DNA of 35,989 nucleotides from Hyphomicrobiales bacterium (GTDB lineage Bacteria; Pseudomonadota; Alphaproteobacteria; Rhizobiales; Rhodomicrobiaceae), in the NCBI GenBank assembly GCA_019634405.1, contig JAHQVI010000093.1, positions 1 to 35,989 on the forward strand, given 5' to 3'. Numbering within the stretch: position 1 is the stretch's first letter; every line of letters starts with the position of its first letter. Below the pieces are notes generated by a model that had not been told where the DNA came from, ran no database searches, and worked only from the letters and a program-made list of their open reading frames with translations. A program made the position numbers and the translations under genes. Of this stretch, positions 18,412 to 27,647 are shown piece by piece.

Positions 18412-19878
18412 ATGTTCGGCAAGCGACGCTTCCCCCCCGAAACGCCCTCGGCTGAAGCAAGGCGAAAACCGCAATCCGGCGCATTCAGACAATCGCCGGA
18501 TTCGGCGCAATCAAGATTGTCCGAACCTGAAACACCGGTATATACGCCGACGCGCGATTTCGAGAGATCGGACGCCTTTTACGAAACCAAGAAACGGACC
18601 TTCGCAACCCTGATCGAGAGTATCGATCTGACCGCGCTCGCCAGAACGCCTGGCGGCACTGCCCGCAAGGAAATCCGCGAGGTCGCCGATGAAATTCTCA
18701 AGCTCGGCGCACCCCCGCTTTCCGGTGTCGAGCGTGATGAACTGCTGGAAGAGATTTGCAACGACGTGCTCGGTTTTGGCCCGCTGGAGCCATTGCTGGC
18801 ACAGGATGACATCAGCGACATCATGATCAACGGAGCGCGGGAATGCTACATTGAAAGCGGCGGGCGCCTTAGCCAGGTTCCTGTCCGCTTCGCGGATAAT
18901 CAGGAACTGGCCAATATCTGCCAGCGCATTGCAAACAGGGTCGGGCGGCGCGTCGATGAAGCCACCCCGATCTGCGATGCCAGACTCCCTGATGGCAGCC
19001 GCGTCAACATCATCTTCCCGCCACTGGCGCTTGACGGGCCTGTCCTGACCATTCGCAAATTCCGGCGGGACCGGTTGACGCTCAAACATCTGGTAAGATT
19101 TGGCGCGCTGTCCGAGGAGGCGCGCATTGTTCTTGAGATTATCAGTCGCTCCCGTTGCAACGTATTGATTTCCGGTGGAACTGGCTCGGGCAAAACGACA
19201 TTGCTCAACTGCATGACCGGCCATATTTCCCCCGACGAACGCATTGTGACCTGCGAGGATGCGGCGGAGCTGCAATTGCAACAGCCTCACGTCGTCAGGC
19301 TGGAGACGCGACCGCCTAATCTCGAAGGCGAGGGCGATGTCACAATGCGCGATCTGGTACGCAATTGCCTGAGAATGCGGCCTGAACGGATTATTGTCGG
19401 CGAGGTACGCGGGCCGGAAGCTTTCGATCTGCTTCAGGCAATGAATACCGGTCATGACGGCTCGATGAGCACCCTGCACGCCAACAGCCCTCGCGAAGCC
19501 CTGAACCGGTTGGAAGGCATGATCCTGATGGCCGGGTTCAACCTGCCTTCGCGCGCCATCAGGCAAATGATTACAGGCGCGATAGACATCGTGATCCAGG
19601 TGGCGCGGATGCGTGACGGAAAGCGGCGTGTCACCCACATTACCGAGATTGTCGGCATTGAGGGGGACGTCGTCACCACACAAGACCTGATGCGCTTTCA
19701 TCTCGTAGGGGAAGATGAAAACGGTCAGTTGATCGGCGGACACCGCTTTACCGGCATTTCGCGGCCACGATTTGTTGATCGCGCGCGCTATTACGGACTT
19801 GAGCAGCGCTTGACCGAAACCTTGTCGGCAACCGATCCGGTGTCGCCGCAACCGCAGGCGGTGCACGGTTATGGCTGA
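18412..19878 (+). CDS. cpaF: Flp pilus secretion ATPase CpaF/TadA
   Basis: CpaF is the cytoplasmic hexameric ATPase that powers Tad-pilus assembly. From ATG 18412 the protein has 488 residues, with TAAGG as ribosome site overlapping the cpaE stop. The N-terminal domain includes [24 protein letters not shown] and [16 protein letters not shown]. The ATPase domain has Walker [10 protein letters not shown] (255-263), [23 protein letters not shown] (Asp box region), Walker B/His-box region [26 protein letters not shown] and [16 protein letters not shown]. These are the full type II/IV secretion ATPase signatures. A start at 18391 inside cpaE is less likely. Confidence 0.97.
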   Translation: MFGKRRFPPETPSAEARRKPQSGAFRQSPDSAQSRLSEPETPVYTPTRDFERSDAFYETKKRTFATLIESIDLTALARTPGGTARKEIREVADEILKLGAPPLSGVERDELLEEICNDVLGFGPLEPLLAQDDISDIMINGARECYIESGGRLSQVPVRFADNQELANICQRIANRVGRRVDEATPICDARLPDGSRVNIIFPPLALDGPVLTIRKFRRDRLTLKHLVRFGALSEEARIVLEIISRSRCNVLISGGTGSGKTTLLNCMTGHISPDERIVTCEDAAELQLQQPHVVRLETRPPNLEGEGDVTMRDLVRNCLRMRPERIIVGEVRGPEAFDLLQAMNTGHDGSMSTLHANSPREALNRLEGMILMAGFNLPSRAIRQMITGAIDIVIQVARMRDGKRRVTHITEIVGIEGDVVTTQDLMRFHLVGEDENGQLIGGHRFTGISRPRFVDRARYYGLEQRLTETLSATDPVSPQPQAVHGYG

Positions 19879-20860
19879 TCTGCTCGACGCGCAAATAACA
19901 GCGCCCGCTCTCGCTGCGCTCAGCGCCATATGCTTCGTATTCGCCATCTTTCATCGCCAGGCGAACGGCGTCACCGCCGCGGCAAAACGCAGTGTGCTCT
20001 ACCGAAAACTGGTTTCCTCCGGCAATCAGACAAAACGCATGGCCGAAAGCCGGACGGTAAAACGCGCGCAGGAAGCCGCCCTCAAGTCAATCGCCAGTCA
20101 GGACCGGAAGCGGAAACAGTCGCAACTTCAGGACACGCTTACGGCGGCAGGGTTTACGGTATCTCCCCGGATCTTCATCCTTTGCTGTATATCGATCGGC
20201 GCGAGCGCAACGCTGATGGTTCTGTACATGACCAGCTCGCTTCTGATGGCGATCGCATTTGGCTGCCTAGCCAGCTGCTTTTTGCCACTGCGTTATCTGG
20301 CCTGGCGGACAGAGCAGCGCAAGCGGGCCTTCCTGAACGCCTTCTCCCCGGCGGTCGAAATGATCATACGCGGGGCAAAATCCGGCCTCTCCCTGCTGGA
20401 TTGCCTCGCCATGGTCGCCAGCGACGCCCCCTCACCGGTCCGCGAGGAGTTTCAGACCATTACCTCGCAAATGGCGGCAGGCGTGCCCCTGCCTGTCACC
20501 ATGGAGAAGCTTGCGCGGACAACACCGACGCCGGAAGTTCGGTTCTTCGCGATGGTCATGTCAATGCAGAACCAAACCGGCGGCAACCTGACCAATGCGC
20601 TGGCCAATCTTGCAAATGTTTTGCACCAGAGGGAAAGGCTCGTCACAAAAATCCGTGTCGCCAGCGCGGAGGGACGAATATCGGCGCTGATAATCGGCGC
20701 ACTGCCGTTCATCGTAATTGGTGGAACCTACGTCTTCTCGCCCGAATACATTTCGTTTCTGTGGACGGATGAAACGGGACGCAAGGCCGGACTCTTTTCA
20801 CTGATCTGGCTGATCATCGGAATTGTCGTCCTCCTCAGAATGTCGAGATTCGAGGTTTGA
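19871..20860 (+). CDS. tadB: Flp pilus inner-membrane platform protein TadB
   Basis: TadB is a polytopic inner-membrane platform protein with a type II secretion F (T2SSF) domain. The 329-residue protein has an N-terminal membrane helix (ALAALSAICFVFAIF), two helices around residues 95-140 (ILCCISIGASATLMVLY and MAIAFGCLASCFLPL), the T2SSF domain (AFSPAVEMIIRGAKSGLSL, MAAGVPLPVTMEKLA, QNQTGGNLTNALANLANVL) and two C-terminal helices. It overlaps the cpaF stop by eight bases and precedes tadC by three bases, so the three are one translational unit. Confidence 0.94.
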   Translation: MADLLDAQITAPALAALSAICFVFAIFHRQANGVTAAAKRSVLYRKLVSSGNQTKRMAESRTVKRAQEAALKSIASQDRKRKQSQLQDTLTAAGFTVSPRIFILCCISIGASATLMVLYMTSSLLMAIAFGCLASCFLPLRYLAWRTEQRKRAFLNAFSPAVEMIIRGAKSGLSLLDCLAMVASDAPSPVREEFQTITSQMAAGVPLPVTMEKLARTTPTPEVRFFAMVMSMQNQTGGNLTNALANLANVLHQRERLVTKIRVASAEGRISALIIGALPFIVIGGTYVFSPEYISFLWTDETGRKAGLFSLIWLIIGIVVLLRMSRFEV

Positions 20861-20863
20861 CGC

Positions 20864-21913
20864 ATGGCTGGATACGAATCAAACACAGAACTACTCTTGG
20901 CTATTCTGACCGGAATGGCAGTCTTTTGCGCGGTCTATACCCTGCTGGCGCCATATGGACGGAGCGGTAGATATGCCGCACGCCTGAAAGCAGTGTCCCG
21001 CGTAAGGACCGGATCGCGCGACGAAACGCTCAAAAGCCTTGCAGGCAAACCTGAAAGCCCGCTTCGCCGCAAACAGGCGAACTGTTTTACGCGGATGATC
21101 GGAGGCGGAAAAACCGATAAGGATAACAAGGATATAGAGTTGATCGTCGAGCTGCGCATGGCTGGATTTCGTAACCATGGAGCAGAAGCGGTGTTCCTGT
21201 TCTACCGGATGGCGTGCCCGGTCGCTTTCGCCCTTTTGTGCCTTACGGCCATCGCGCTTTTCGATCCGAAAGACATGAGTGCAAGCTTGGTCATGACATT
21301 GACGGCCGCCTCCGCAGCGCTCGGCTATGTCCTACCCAGGCTGATCATCCGTAAGCTGATAGAACGGCGCCAGCACCGCATAATGCGCGCCTTTCCCGAT
21401 GCGCTCGACCTTCTGCTTATATGTGTCCAGTCCGGCCTTTCGGTCGAGGCGGCGCTGGGACGAGTGACTGAGGACATCGCTGCGCAGAGCGTCGAGCTGG
21501 CCGAAGAGCTTGGGTTGACGATGGCCGAGCTTTCATATTTGCCAATCCGCTGGCGGGCCTACGCCAATCTTGGCGAGCGCATCGGACATCCGGCGGTCAA
21601 ACTGATCACGGCAGCGCTCGTTCAGGCGGAACGGCACGGCACATCAATCAGTCAGGCTCTCAACTCCGCCGCTCACGCCGGACGCGAAGCGCGTATCGCC
21701 GAGGCGGAGTTCCGCGCAGCCGCCCTTCCGCCGAAACTTGCGGTGCCGCTTGTCGTGTTTTTTCTGCCCATCTTGCTGACGGTTATCCTTGCACCTGCCG
21801 TAATCGAAGCTGGACGCGTCCTCACCAAACAGAGCGATCATATTAACGAACGGTCTTCGATGCCCCCAGAGACGCATCGGCCACATGCGGCTTCCAGTTC
21901 AGATCCTCAGTAG
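20864..21913 (+). CDS. tadC: Flp pilus inner-membrane platform protein TadC
   Basis: TadC is the partner platform protein of TadB. The 349-residue product has an N-terminal helix (LLLAILTGMAVFCAVYTLLAP), helices around 105-150 (VAFALLCLTAIALF and LTAASAALGYVLP), a T2SSF domain (RIMRAFPDALDLLLICVQSGLSVEAALGRV, ALVQAERHGTSISQAL) and a terminal helix (LAVPLVVFFLPILLTVILAPAVIEA). After that helix comes an unusual polar tail of about 35 residues rich in Ser, Pro and His. This tail is encoded where the gene overlaps the convergent TadD-like gene by 71 bases, so it may be a secondary extension. Confidence 0.93.
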   Translation: MAGYESNTELLLAILTGMAVFCAVYTLLAPYGRSGRYAARLKAVSRVRTGSRDETLKSLAGKPESPLRRKQANCFTRMIGGGKTDKDNKDIELIVELRMAGFRNHGAEAVFLFYRMACPVAFALLCLTAIALFDPKDMSASLVMTLTAASAALGYVLPRLIIRKLIERRQHRIMRAFPDALDLLLICVQSGLSVEAALGRVTEDIAAQSVELAEELGLTMAELSYLPIRWRAYANLGERIGHPAVKLITAALVQAERHGTSISQALNSAAHAGREARIAEAEFRAAALPPKLAVPLVVFFLPILLTVILAPAVIEAGRVLTKQSDHINERSSMPPETHRPHAASSSDPQ

Positions 21914-22622
21914 CAGCGCGCTCGTCCAGCCCCATAAAAGCTGCGATTTCATCTCTGCCCGCATTCTCAAGCGCGCGTGGCAGCGAATATCCCGCAAGTC
22001 GCTCAGCTTGCTCAAATTCTCCCTGAATTGCGAGGGCTACCGCAAGATTGCGCTTTACCAGAAAGATGTGATCCTTGTCGATTTGCGGCGATATCAGAGC
22101 CTGCCGGAATATGGCGGCGGCATCGGAAGTTTGCCCCTCAAGCAGGTAGAACATGCCGAAATTGTTGAGGCTCGCCGTATTGGCGCCGGAAATTTCGCGC
22201 GCCCGAGAAAAGGCCTGCCGCGCCTCCATCTTATGTCCCTGCCGCTCCGCAACAATCGCGTAAGCGGAAAAAACGCGCCAATCTTCGGGATCGGCGTCAG
22301 ATGCGCGTTGCAGCAAGCGCAGCGCCAGCGCGTCCTGACGCATTAACGCCGCCTGATAGCCATAGGCAGAGAGCAACGCAATATCGTCCGGATAGCGTGC
22401 ATGCGCAGATCGCAGAACAGAAAGCGCTTCGCCCGAAGCGCCGCTGTGCTGCAATGTTCGCGCGAGTTGGATCGCATCATCGACGCTCGCCCCCGCTTGC
22501 GAATCCATGAGTGGCGGTAGCGGAATGCTTGTGATCCGATATTTTTCATCCGAGCCGGTGCTGCACGCCGCAACAGGCGCAATGACCGCCAGCAGACTGC
22601 AAAACCTGAATGTCATCCCCAT
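21843..22622 (-). CDS. tadD: TadD-like TPR lipoprotein
   Basis: From ATG 22622 this is a 259-residue lipoprotein: the signal peptide ends in the lipobox PVAAC (Cys 20). Tetratricopeptide-type helices follow from about residue 45 to 200, for example DDAIQLARTLQHSGASGEALSVL, ALALRLLQRASDADPEDWRVFSAYA, HKMEARQAFSRAREISG and NNFGMFYLLEGQTSDAAAIFRQAL. TadD is the TPR lipoprotein that helps the Tad secretin, and location beside tadC makes that the likely role. It is on the opposite strand and overlaps the tadC 3' end, so it is not in the operon. The start is uncertain among TTG 22628, ATG 22622 and ATG 22616. Confidence 0.82.
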   Translation of the reverse strand: MGMTFRFCSLLAVIAPVAACSTGSDEKYRITSIPLPPLMDSQAGASVDDAIQLARTLQHSGASGEALSVLRSAHARYPDDIALLSAYGYQAALMRQDALALRLLQRASDADPEDWRVFSAYAIVAERQGHKMEARQAFSRAREISGANTASLNNFGMFYLLEGQTSDAAAIFRQALISPQIDKDHIFLVKRNLAVALAIQGEFEQAERLAGYSLPRALENAGRDEIAAFMGLDERAATEDLNWKPHVADASLGASKTVR

Positions 22623-22719
22623 GCCCAAATTCCGATCTCAGAACTTAAAAATATGGGGATTCGCACATTCAGAAAATAAGTATAAATAACATCAAGGCGC
22701 TATAAGTGCATGGATAAGA

Positions 22720-23367
22720 TCAGCTTTCCTTGCGCGCCTCGTCCGCCCACTCCGCCAGCTCGGGCATTGCCATGATGTTATCGCGGTAGCGCGCGGCCGT
22801 GCCATCATCGCCAAGTTGCGCCAGATCCACCGAATAGGTCGTGAAACGGCTCGCAACAGGCGCAAACATGGCGTCCGCAGCGCTGAATGCACCGAACAGG
22901 AATTCGCCGCCATCGCCAAAACCCGCACGGCAATCGCGCCATATGCCGACAATCCGCTGCATATCCGCTTTTGCCCCTTCGCTCGGCGCGGCAGCCTCGC
23001 GCTGATTGACGAAATACATCGGAAATTCGGCACGCAGGCGCTCAAATCCGGAATGCATTTCCGCAGCGACCGACCGCGCTACGGCGCGCTTCTTCCTGTC
23101 GTCTGGCCACACGCTCTTGTCGGAATGGGTCTCAGCAATATATTCAATGATAGCAAGGCTATCCGGTATTACAAGGTCGCCATGTTTAAGCACGGGGACC
23201 GTTCCCGCCGGCGAATGTTTCAAAATTTCAAAACGCCGGCCGGCCGCCTTTAAATCAACAAGAACTTCGGAAAACGAAATGCCGAAATGTTTGAGCACGA
23301 GCCAAGGCCGCAAACTCCACGATGACAGATTTTTATTCCCAATTATCAGCTCGTAACTTTCATTCAC
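22720..23367 (-). CDS. Glutathione S-transferase family protein
   Basis: The 215-residue protein has the thioredoxin-like GST N-domain with the start YELIIGNKNLSSWSLRPWLVLKHFGI; the Ser in NLSSWSLRP is the candidate glutathione-activating residue. AGTVPVLKHGDLVIPDSLAIIEYIAE follows, with the cis-Pro of the family and the glutathione-binding DS pair. The C-domain is helical, with the conserved FSAADAMFAPVASRF block. The start is GTG 23367, supported by AGGAG eight bases upstream; a longer start at 23409 is less likely. The true substrate cannot be told. It is divergent from the aminopeptidase gene, sharing a short intergenic region. Confidence 0.9.
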   Translation of the reverse strand: MNESYELIIGNKNLSSWSLRPWLVLKHFGISFSEVLVDLKAAGRRFEILKHSPAGTVPVLKHGDLVIPDSLAIIEYIAETHSDKSVWPDDRKKRAVARSVAAEMHSGFERLRAEFPMYFVNQREAAAPSEGAKADMQRIVGIWRDCRAGFGDGGEFLFGAFSAADAMFAPVASRFTTYSVDLAQLGDDGTAARYRDNIMAMPELAEWADEARKES

Positions 23368-23432
23368 TTGCAATTCTCCTATTCCGGCGCTCTTCCGGTT
23401 TCTGACCAAATCAATCAGGCAAGATCCAAATC

Positions 23433-24839
23433 ATGACGACACTATACTCAAAAATCCGCGATGATATTCAGTCTCTTTTCGACACGGATGATGCCGCAAC
23501 GGATATACGGCCAATCCACATTCTGGGCGATGGCAAGCTGCCGCAATGGCTGACGCCGGAACAGCGTGGCTGGCTTGAAGGAACAGCATTCGATCCGAAA
23601 GCGGCAGGACATGCGCTGCTGCCCGGAAGCAACGGCGTCCAAGCCGTGCTTGCTGGCGCTGGCGGGCAAGAAGACAGCCCCTTATCGGCCGGCGGCCTTT
23701 CCGCCACGCTCCCGGAGGGCGCATATGGTTTTGCAAGCGGGATCGAAAATCCCGAACACCCTGCCCTCGCCTGGGCGCTCGGTCATTACATCTTCCGGCG
23801 CTACAAAGGCGACGGACCTAAAAAATCACGCCGGTTACGGATGCCGGAGGGCGTTGATGTGAACCAGATCGTGAATATGGCTGCCGCCGTCTGGCTTGGC
23901 CGCGATCTGATCAACACGCCCGCAAACGATATGGGGCCCGGCGAGCTTGAAGAGACTTCCCGCGGGCTCGCAAGCTTTTTCGGCGCCGAATGCAGCGTCA
24001 TCAACGGTGACGAGCTTCTCGAAAAGAACCTGCCGCTGATTCACGCCGTCGGCCGGGCGAGCCCGCGCACGCCGAGGCTGATCGAGCTGCGCTGGGGCGA
24101 TGAGAGCACGCCGAAAGTGACGATTGTCGGCAAGGGCATCTGCTTTGATACGGGTGGGCTGAACCTGAAGCCAGGCAACACCATGGACCTGATGAAAAAG
24201 GATATGGGAGGCTCGGCAGCCGTGCTAGCCCTTGCGGCGATGATCATGGGCGCGAAACTGCCCGTGCGCCTTCGCGTTCTGATCGCGGCAGCGGAAAATT
24301 CGGTAGCCGGCAATGCACTCCGTCCGGGCGACATTCTCAAGAGCCGAACCGGGCTGCATGTGGAGATCGGGAACACCGATGCGGAAGGCCGCCTTGTTTT
24401 AGCTGACGCGCTTGCTCTCGCCGATGAGGACAAGCCCGACCACATCTTCAGCCTTGCGACGCTGACCGGGGCGGCGCGCGTAGCGCTGGGCGCAGATCTA
24501 CCGCCGGTCTATTCAACGAATATTGCTCTGGCGCAGGCCATCGCGGCGACCGGGACCGATATCGGCGATCCGTCATGGCCAATGCCGCTATGGGCACCTT
24601 ACGACAAAATGATCGATTCGAAGCTGGGCGATATCCGGAATATCGGGCCCTCACCCTTTGCGGGATCAATTATTGCCGCCCTCTTTTTGAATCGCTTCGT
24701 AAAATCGGCGAAACACTATACACATTTTGATATCTACGGCTGGGTTCCAAAGACCCTGCCGGGAAAACCAGCGGGCGGGGAACCACAATGCGCCCGTGCG
24801 ATTTTCGAATATCTGAAGGGGGCATATTCAGACCGATGA
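23433..24839 (+). CDS. M17 leucyl aminopeptidase family protein
   Basis: This is a cytosolic two-metal aminopeptidase of family M17 that removes N-terminal residues from peptides. At 468 residues it has normal length. The active-site block VGKGICFDTGGLNLKPG holds K234 and D239, MKKDMGGSAAVLALA provides the next metal-ligand region, and the hallmark NTDAEGRLVLADAL begins at residue 314 with the metal ligands and catalytic Arg. The N-terminal domain is more variable, which is usual. The ribosome site before ATG 23433 is weak. The stop overlaps the next start (ATGA), so translation of the NlpC/P60 gene is coupled. Confidence 0.94.
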   Translation: MTTLYSKIRDDIQSLFDTDDAATDIRPIHILGDGKLPQWLTPEQRGWLEGTAFDPKAAGHALLPGSNGVQAVLAGAGGQEDSPLSAGGLSATLPEGAYGFASGIENPEHPALAWALGHYIFRRYKGDGPKKSRRLRMPEGVDVNQIVNMAAAVWLGRDLINTPANDMGPGELEETSRGLASFFGAECSVINGDELLEKNLPLIHAVGRASPRTPRLIELRWGDESTPKVTIVGKGICFDTGGLNLKPGNTMDLMKKDMGGSAAVLALAAMIMGAKLPVRLRVLIAAAENSVAGNALRPGDILKSRTGLHVEIGNTDAEGRLVLADALALADEDKPDHIFSLATLTGAARVALGADLPPVYSTNIALAQAIAATGTDIGDPSWPMPLWAPYDKMIDSKLGDIRNIGPSPFAGSIIAALFLNRFVKSAKHYTHFDIYGWVPKTLPGKPAGGEPQCARAIFEYLKGAYSDR

Positions 24840-25711
24840 ACGAACCGGCCACCAAGCTTGACCCGCGACGCAATGTTTACCGCGAAGACCTCGCCGCCGA
24901 ATATCTGAAAGATCAGGTAAAGGCCCCGAAATATGCGGCGGGCGAGCTGCGTCAGGTCGTTGGCGCGATCGCGCCGGTTCGCATCGTGCCACGTTTCGAT
25001 GCCCCGCTTCTGACGCAGGCGCTGTTCGGAGAACTGGCAACGGTTTTCGGCGTGGAAGGGGGCTGGGCCTGGGTTCAGTTGGAAAATGACGACTATGTCG
25101 GTTACATGCCCGCCGACAATCTGTCCGTTCTGATCGAGGAACCCTCGCATTGGATCTTCGCGACCGGCACGTTCGTCTACCCTGCGCCAGATCTGAAAAG
25201 ACCGCCTATAACGCGGCTCAGCTTCGGTGCGAAAGTTTCAGTTATCGGGCGCGAAGGCCGGTTTGCCGAACTGTCCCGTGGCGGCTTTGTATTCGCAGGA
25301 CATCTCAAACCGTTTGAAGAGAAGACCAAGGATTTTGTTGCAATTGCAGAATCCATGCGTGGTACCCCTTATTTATGGGGCGGGCGCTCCTGTAGCGGTA
25401 TCGACTGCTCGGGGCTCGTGCAGCTGGGTTTGCAATCGATGGGAATGAGTTGCCCTCGCGACGCCGACATGCAGGAAGGCGAAGTCGGTGAAAAACTGGC
25501 GGAAAATGAGTTGTCCGATCTTGAACGGGGCGATCTGGTTTTCTGGCGTGGCCATGTCGGGATCGCGCAATCGTCAACCAGCCTCGTCCATGCCAGCGGT
25601 CACCAGATGGAAGTTGTCTGCGAACCGATCATGGATGCAGTTGAGCGCATTGCCACGACGCATGGCGACATAACGTCGATCCGGCGAATTCCTGATCTGA
25701 AGCTGGAATAG
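24836..25711 (+). CDS. NlpC/P60 cysteine peptidase with SH3-like domains
   Basis: The 291-residue protein is an NlpC/P60 hydrolase, probably cutting stem peptides in murein or its recycled fragments. Two SH3-like segments occupy about residues 45-160 (VRIVPRFDAPLLTQAL, WAWVQLENDDYVGYMPADNL, FGAKVSVIGREGRFAEL). The catalytic domain starts near 165 with GTPYLWGGRSCSGIDCSGLV, giving C191, and H240 (RGHVGIA) and H252 (LVHASG) complete the expected catalytic set. No signal peptide is seen, so it may act in the cytosol; this fits coupling with a cytosolic aminopeptidase in peptide recycling (inference). Start ATG 24836 overlaps the aminopeptidase stop by four bases. Confidence 0.92.
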   Translation: MNEPATKLDPRRNVYREDLAAEYLKDQVKAPKYAAGELRQVVGAIAPVRIVPRFDAPLLTQALFGELATVFGVEGGWAWVQLENDDYVGYMPADNLSVLIEEPSHWIFATGTFVYPAPDLKRPPITRLSFGAKVSVIGREGRFAELSRGGFVFAGHLKPFEEKTKDFVAIAESMRGTPYLWGGRSCSGIDCSGLVQLGLQSMGMSCPRDADMQEGEVGEKLAENELSDLERGDLVFWRGHVGIAQSSTSLVHASGHQMEVVCEPIMDAVERIATTHGDITSIRRIPDLKLE

Positions 25712-25752
25712 AGGGGCGTAAACGGCGCGATTAAATCCGAACGTAAAACAGG

Positions 25753-27597
25753 CTAAAGCCCTAACATACGCGTTCCGAACATTGCCAGTTCAGTTAGCAC
25801 TCCACCAAGTATCATGACGGCAATCCACTTGATGCCTCGTCCCATTGCCAGCCAATAATTCGTCCGCACATTGATCGTGATAACCTGATCCGGCAGAGCG
25901 GAATCCGCAACTGCGCCATTCGCGCCAACACTGCGCGACGCAACAAGCAGTTGGAGCGTGCGCGTTCCCTTACGGCTTGGCGTAACTGACCAGCGCCAGC
26001 GCCCATAAACATCGTTTTCGTCGGCGCGATTGAATATCCATTGTGTTTCAGGGTTCAGCGGTTCGATGTTGAAACCGCCTTCCGGTGCACGAAGCGCCAC
26101 GCTCATGGTTTGCGTGATGTTGATGTCATGCCCATGCATATCGCCGCGACCGTCAAAACCACGCAGGATCGCAATGGTTTCTTCCCGCGATATGCGGACC
26201 TCCACGCGTTCGGCGACGGATGCGCGCATCTTGCGGGGGATATTCTCCAAAAGACGTCCGGCGATGGTGTCCTGCGGACTTCGTTGCCGCTGGCGCTTCA
26301 CCGGAAGGTTGGGCGATCCCCCAGCCGATCGGCCGTTTTTCGCCGGAACTTGCCCGCCACGCGTACGGCGCGTCTTCTGGCCGCCCATTTGCGGTGGGGC
26401 CGCAGGAGCAGGAGCGGGTGGCGCTTCCCCGCGGCTGCGCGGCCGATTGAGACGCATCTCGTCGAGGCGGCTCACAGGGGGAACCGGATCCATCGACATC
26501 TTGTCGGCGGGCGGTTGAGGCGGACCCTGGTACTGCTTTCGTTCTCCGCCGCCACGATAGCCGGAAAAATTGCCGTTCGGAGGCGTTTTCACCGGTGGCG
26601 GAGATGGTGGCGGCTCCATGCGGAGGTTTGGCCGTTCCGGCGGCGCATATCCTCCCGGCGCGCTCGTCTTGCGGCGATGGCGGATCTCAGGCTCGTTCAC
26701 CGGCGGAGGAGGAGGAGGAGGCGGCGGTGATGCACGCGAGTCAACAGCAGGCTCAAGCGCTTCTTCTTCATAGACCTCAATATCGGCTTCAACCTCACTC
26801 AGCGCTTCTTCTACGGCCTCTATTTCCAGCTCAAGCAGATCCCCATCATGAGTACTTTCTGCCGGCTCGGCAGGCGCCGACATCACGGCAGGGGACTCTT
26901 TCGGCGCGTCATGTCTAGCCTGCATTTGCGCTGGCGCCGGGGCAGGAGCCCTGGCATAGCGTTCGCGAGCGGGAGCGGCGTTGGCGGGCGTTCGCATCTG
27001 CGCGCCCGGAACAGGGCCACGCTGCGCGGGAGTCGGCACCGGCATGTCGATCGCGGGCGTTCCCAGATTGTGGTCTTCGACTTCAGGTTCGGGCTCGGGC
27101 GCGGGCGTCGGATTTCTGCGCGGCGAAGGTGTCGTCGCGCCGCGATTGGCGTAGAGCCAGGACACAGCGCTGGCGTAGCCAACGCCATTCCGCTTCAGCA
27201 CCTCACTCGCCATATTGTCCGATTCGCGAGACAGGGCCGCAATGACGAACGCTGCATCCACCTCCTCACAATTCAGGCGGTCCGCGTCATCGGAGGCAGT
27301 TTGCAGAACACGCTCGACCTTGTAGCTGGCGTGCAGATCAAATTCGCCCGGCGTGTAAAGAGACGTCAGCCCGCGATTGACCGCCTCCGCAATATTGCCG
27401 CGAATCCCGGCCATATCCGCCTGCAGCCCCTCAAGAATCTCCGTCGTGCTGGGATCATCCATGAGCGTGTACAGCAAATGCTCAAGCGTCACATAGCGGT
27501 GCGACCGCTGCTGCGCGAGCGAAATGGCGCGCTCAATGGACAATGCAAGATAGGTCGATTGAGGAAGATCGGTTTGGAATCCCGATGTCTCGGCCAC
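25753..27597 (-). CDS. Membrane-anchored Clp N-domain protein with Pro-rich linker
   Basis: The start is GTG 27597, with GGAGG five bases upstream; the product is 614 residues. Residues about 13-135 form a double Clp N-domain like that of ClpA (LSIERAISLAQQRSHRYVTLEHLLYTL, then EEVDAAFVIAALSRESDNMASEVLKRNGV). No AAA+ ATPase module follows. Instead there is a long low-complexity linker (about 150-455) rich in Pro, Ala, Glu and Arg, including a run of nine prolines and an acidic segment. A beta-rich domain follows (MRASVAERVEVRIS to VITINVRTNYW) and a single C-terminal transmembrane helix (IKWIAVMILGGVLTELAMF). The C-terminal helix suggests a tail-anchored inner-membrane protein with the Clp-like domain in the cytosol. 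The function is unknown to me; a Clp adaptor or substrate anchor is only a guess. It is divergent from argB. Confidence 0.85.
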   Translation of the reverse strand: MAETSGFQTDLPQSTYLALSIERAISLAQQRSHRYVTLEHLLYTLMDDPSTTEILEGLQADMAGIRGNIAEAVNRGLTSLYTPGEFDLHASYKVERVLQTASDDADRLNCEEVDAAFVIAALSRESDNMASEVLKRNGVGYASAVSWLYANRGATTPSPRRNPTPAPEPEPEVEDHNLGTPAIDMPVPTPAQRGPVPGAQMRTPANAAPARERYARAPAPAPAQMQARHDAPKESPAVMSAPAEPAESTHDGDLLELEIEAVEEALSEVEADIEVYEEEALEPAVDSRASPPPPPPPPPVNEPEIRHRRKTSAPGGYAPPERPNLRMEPPPSPPPVKTPPNGNFSGYRGGGERKQYQGPPQPPADKMSMDPVPPVSRLDEMRLNRPRSRGEAPPAPAPAAPPQMGGQKTRRTRGGQVPAKNGRSAGGSPNLPVKRQRQRSPQDTIAGRLLENIPRKMRASVAERVEVRISREETIAILRGFDGRGDMHGHDINITQTMSVALRAPEGGFNIEPLNPETQWIFNRADENDVYGRWRWSVTPSRKGTRTLQLLVASRSVGANGAVADSALPDQVITINVRTNYWLAMGRGIKWIAVMILGGVLTELAMFGTRMLGL

Positions 27598-27647
27598 GCG
27601 AACCTCCAATTCAACTCACGAAAGACAAATTTTAGCATGGCTAAGCC

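Noticed and set aside
18511-19947. Long minus-strand open frame opposite cpaF
   Set aside because: Shadow of a well-supported ATPase gene; no motif or ribosome site.
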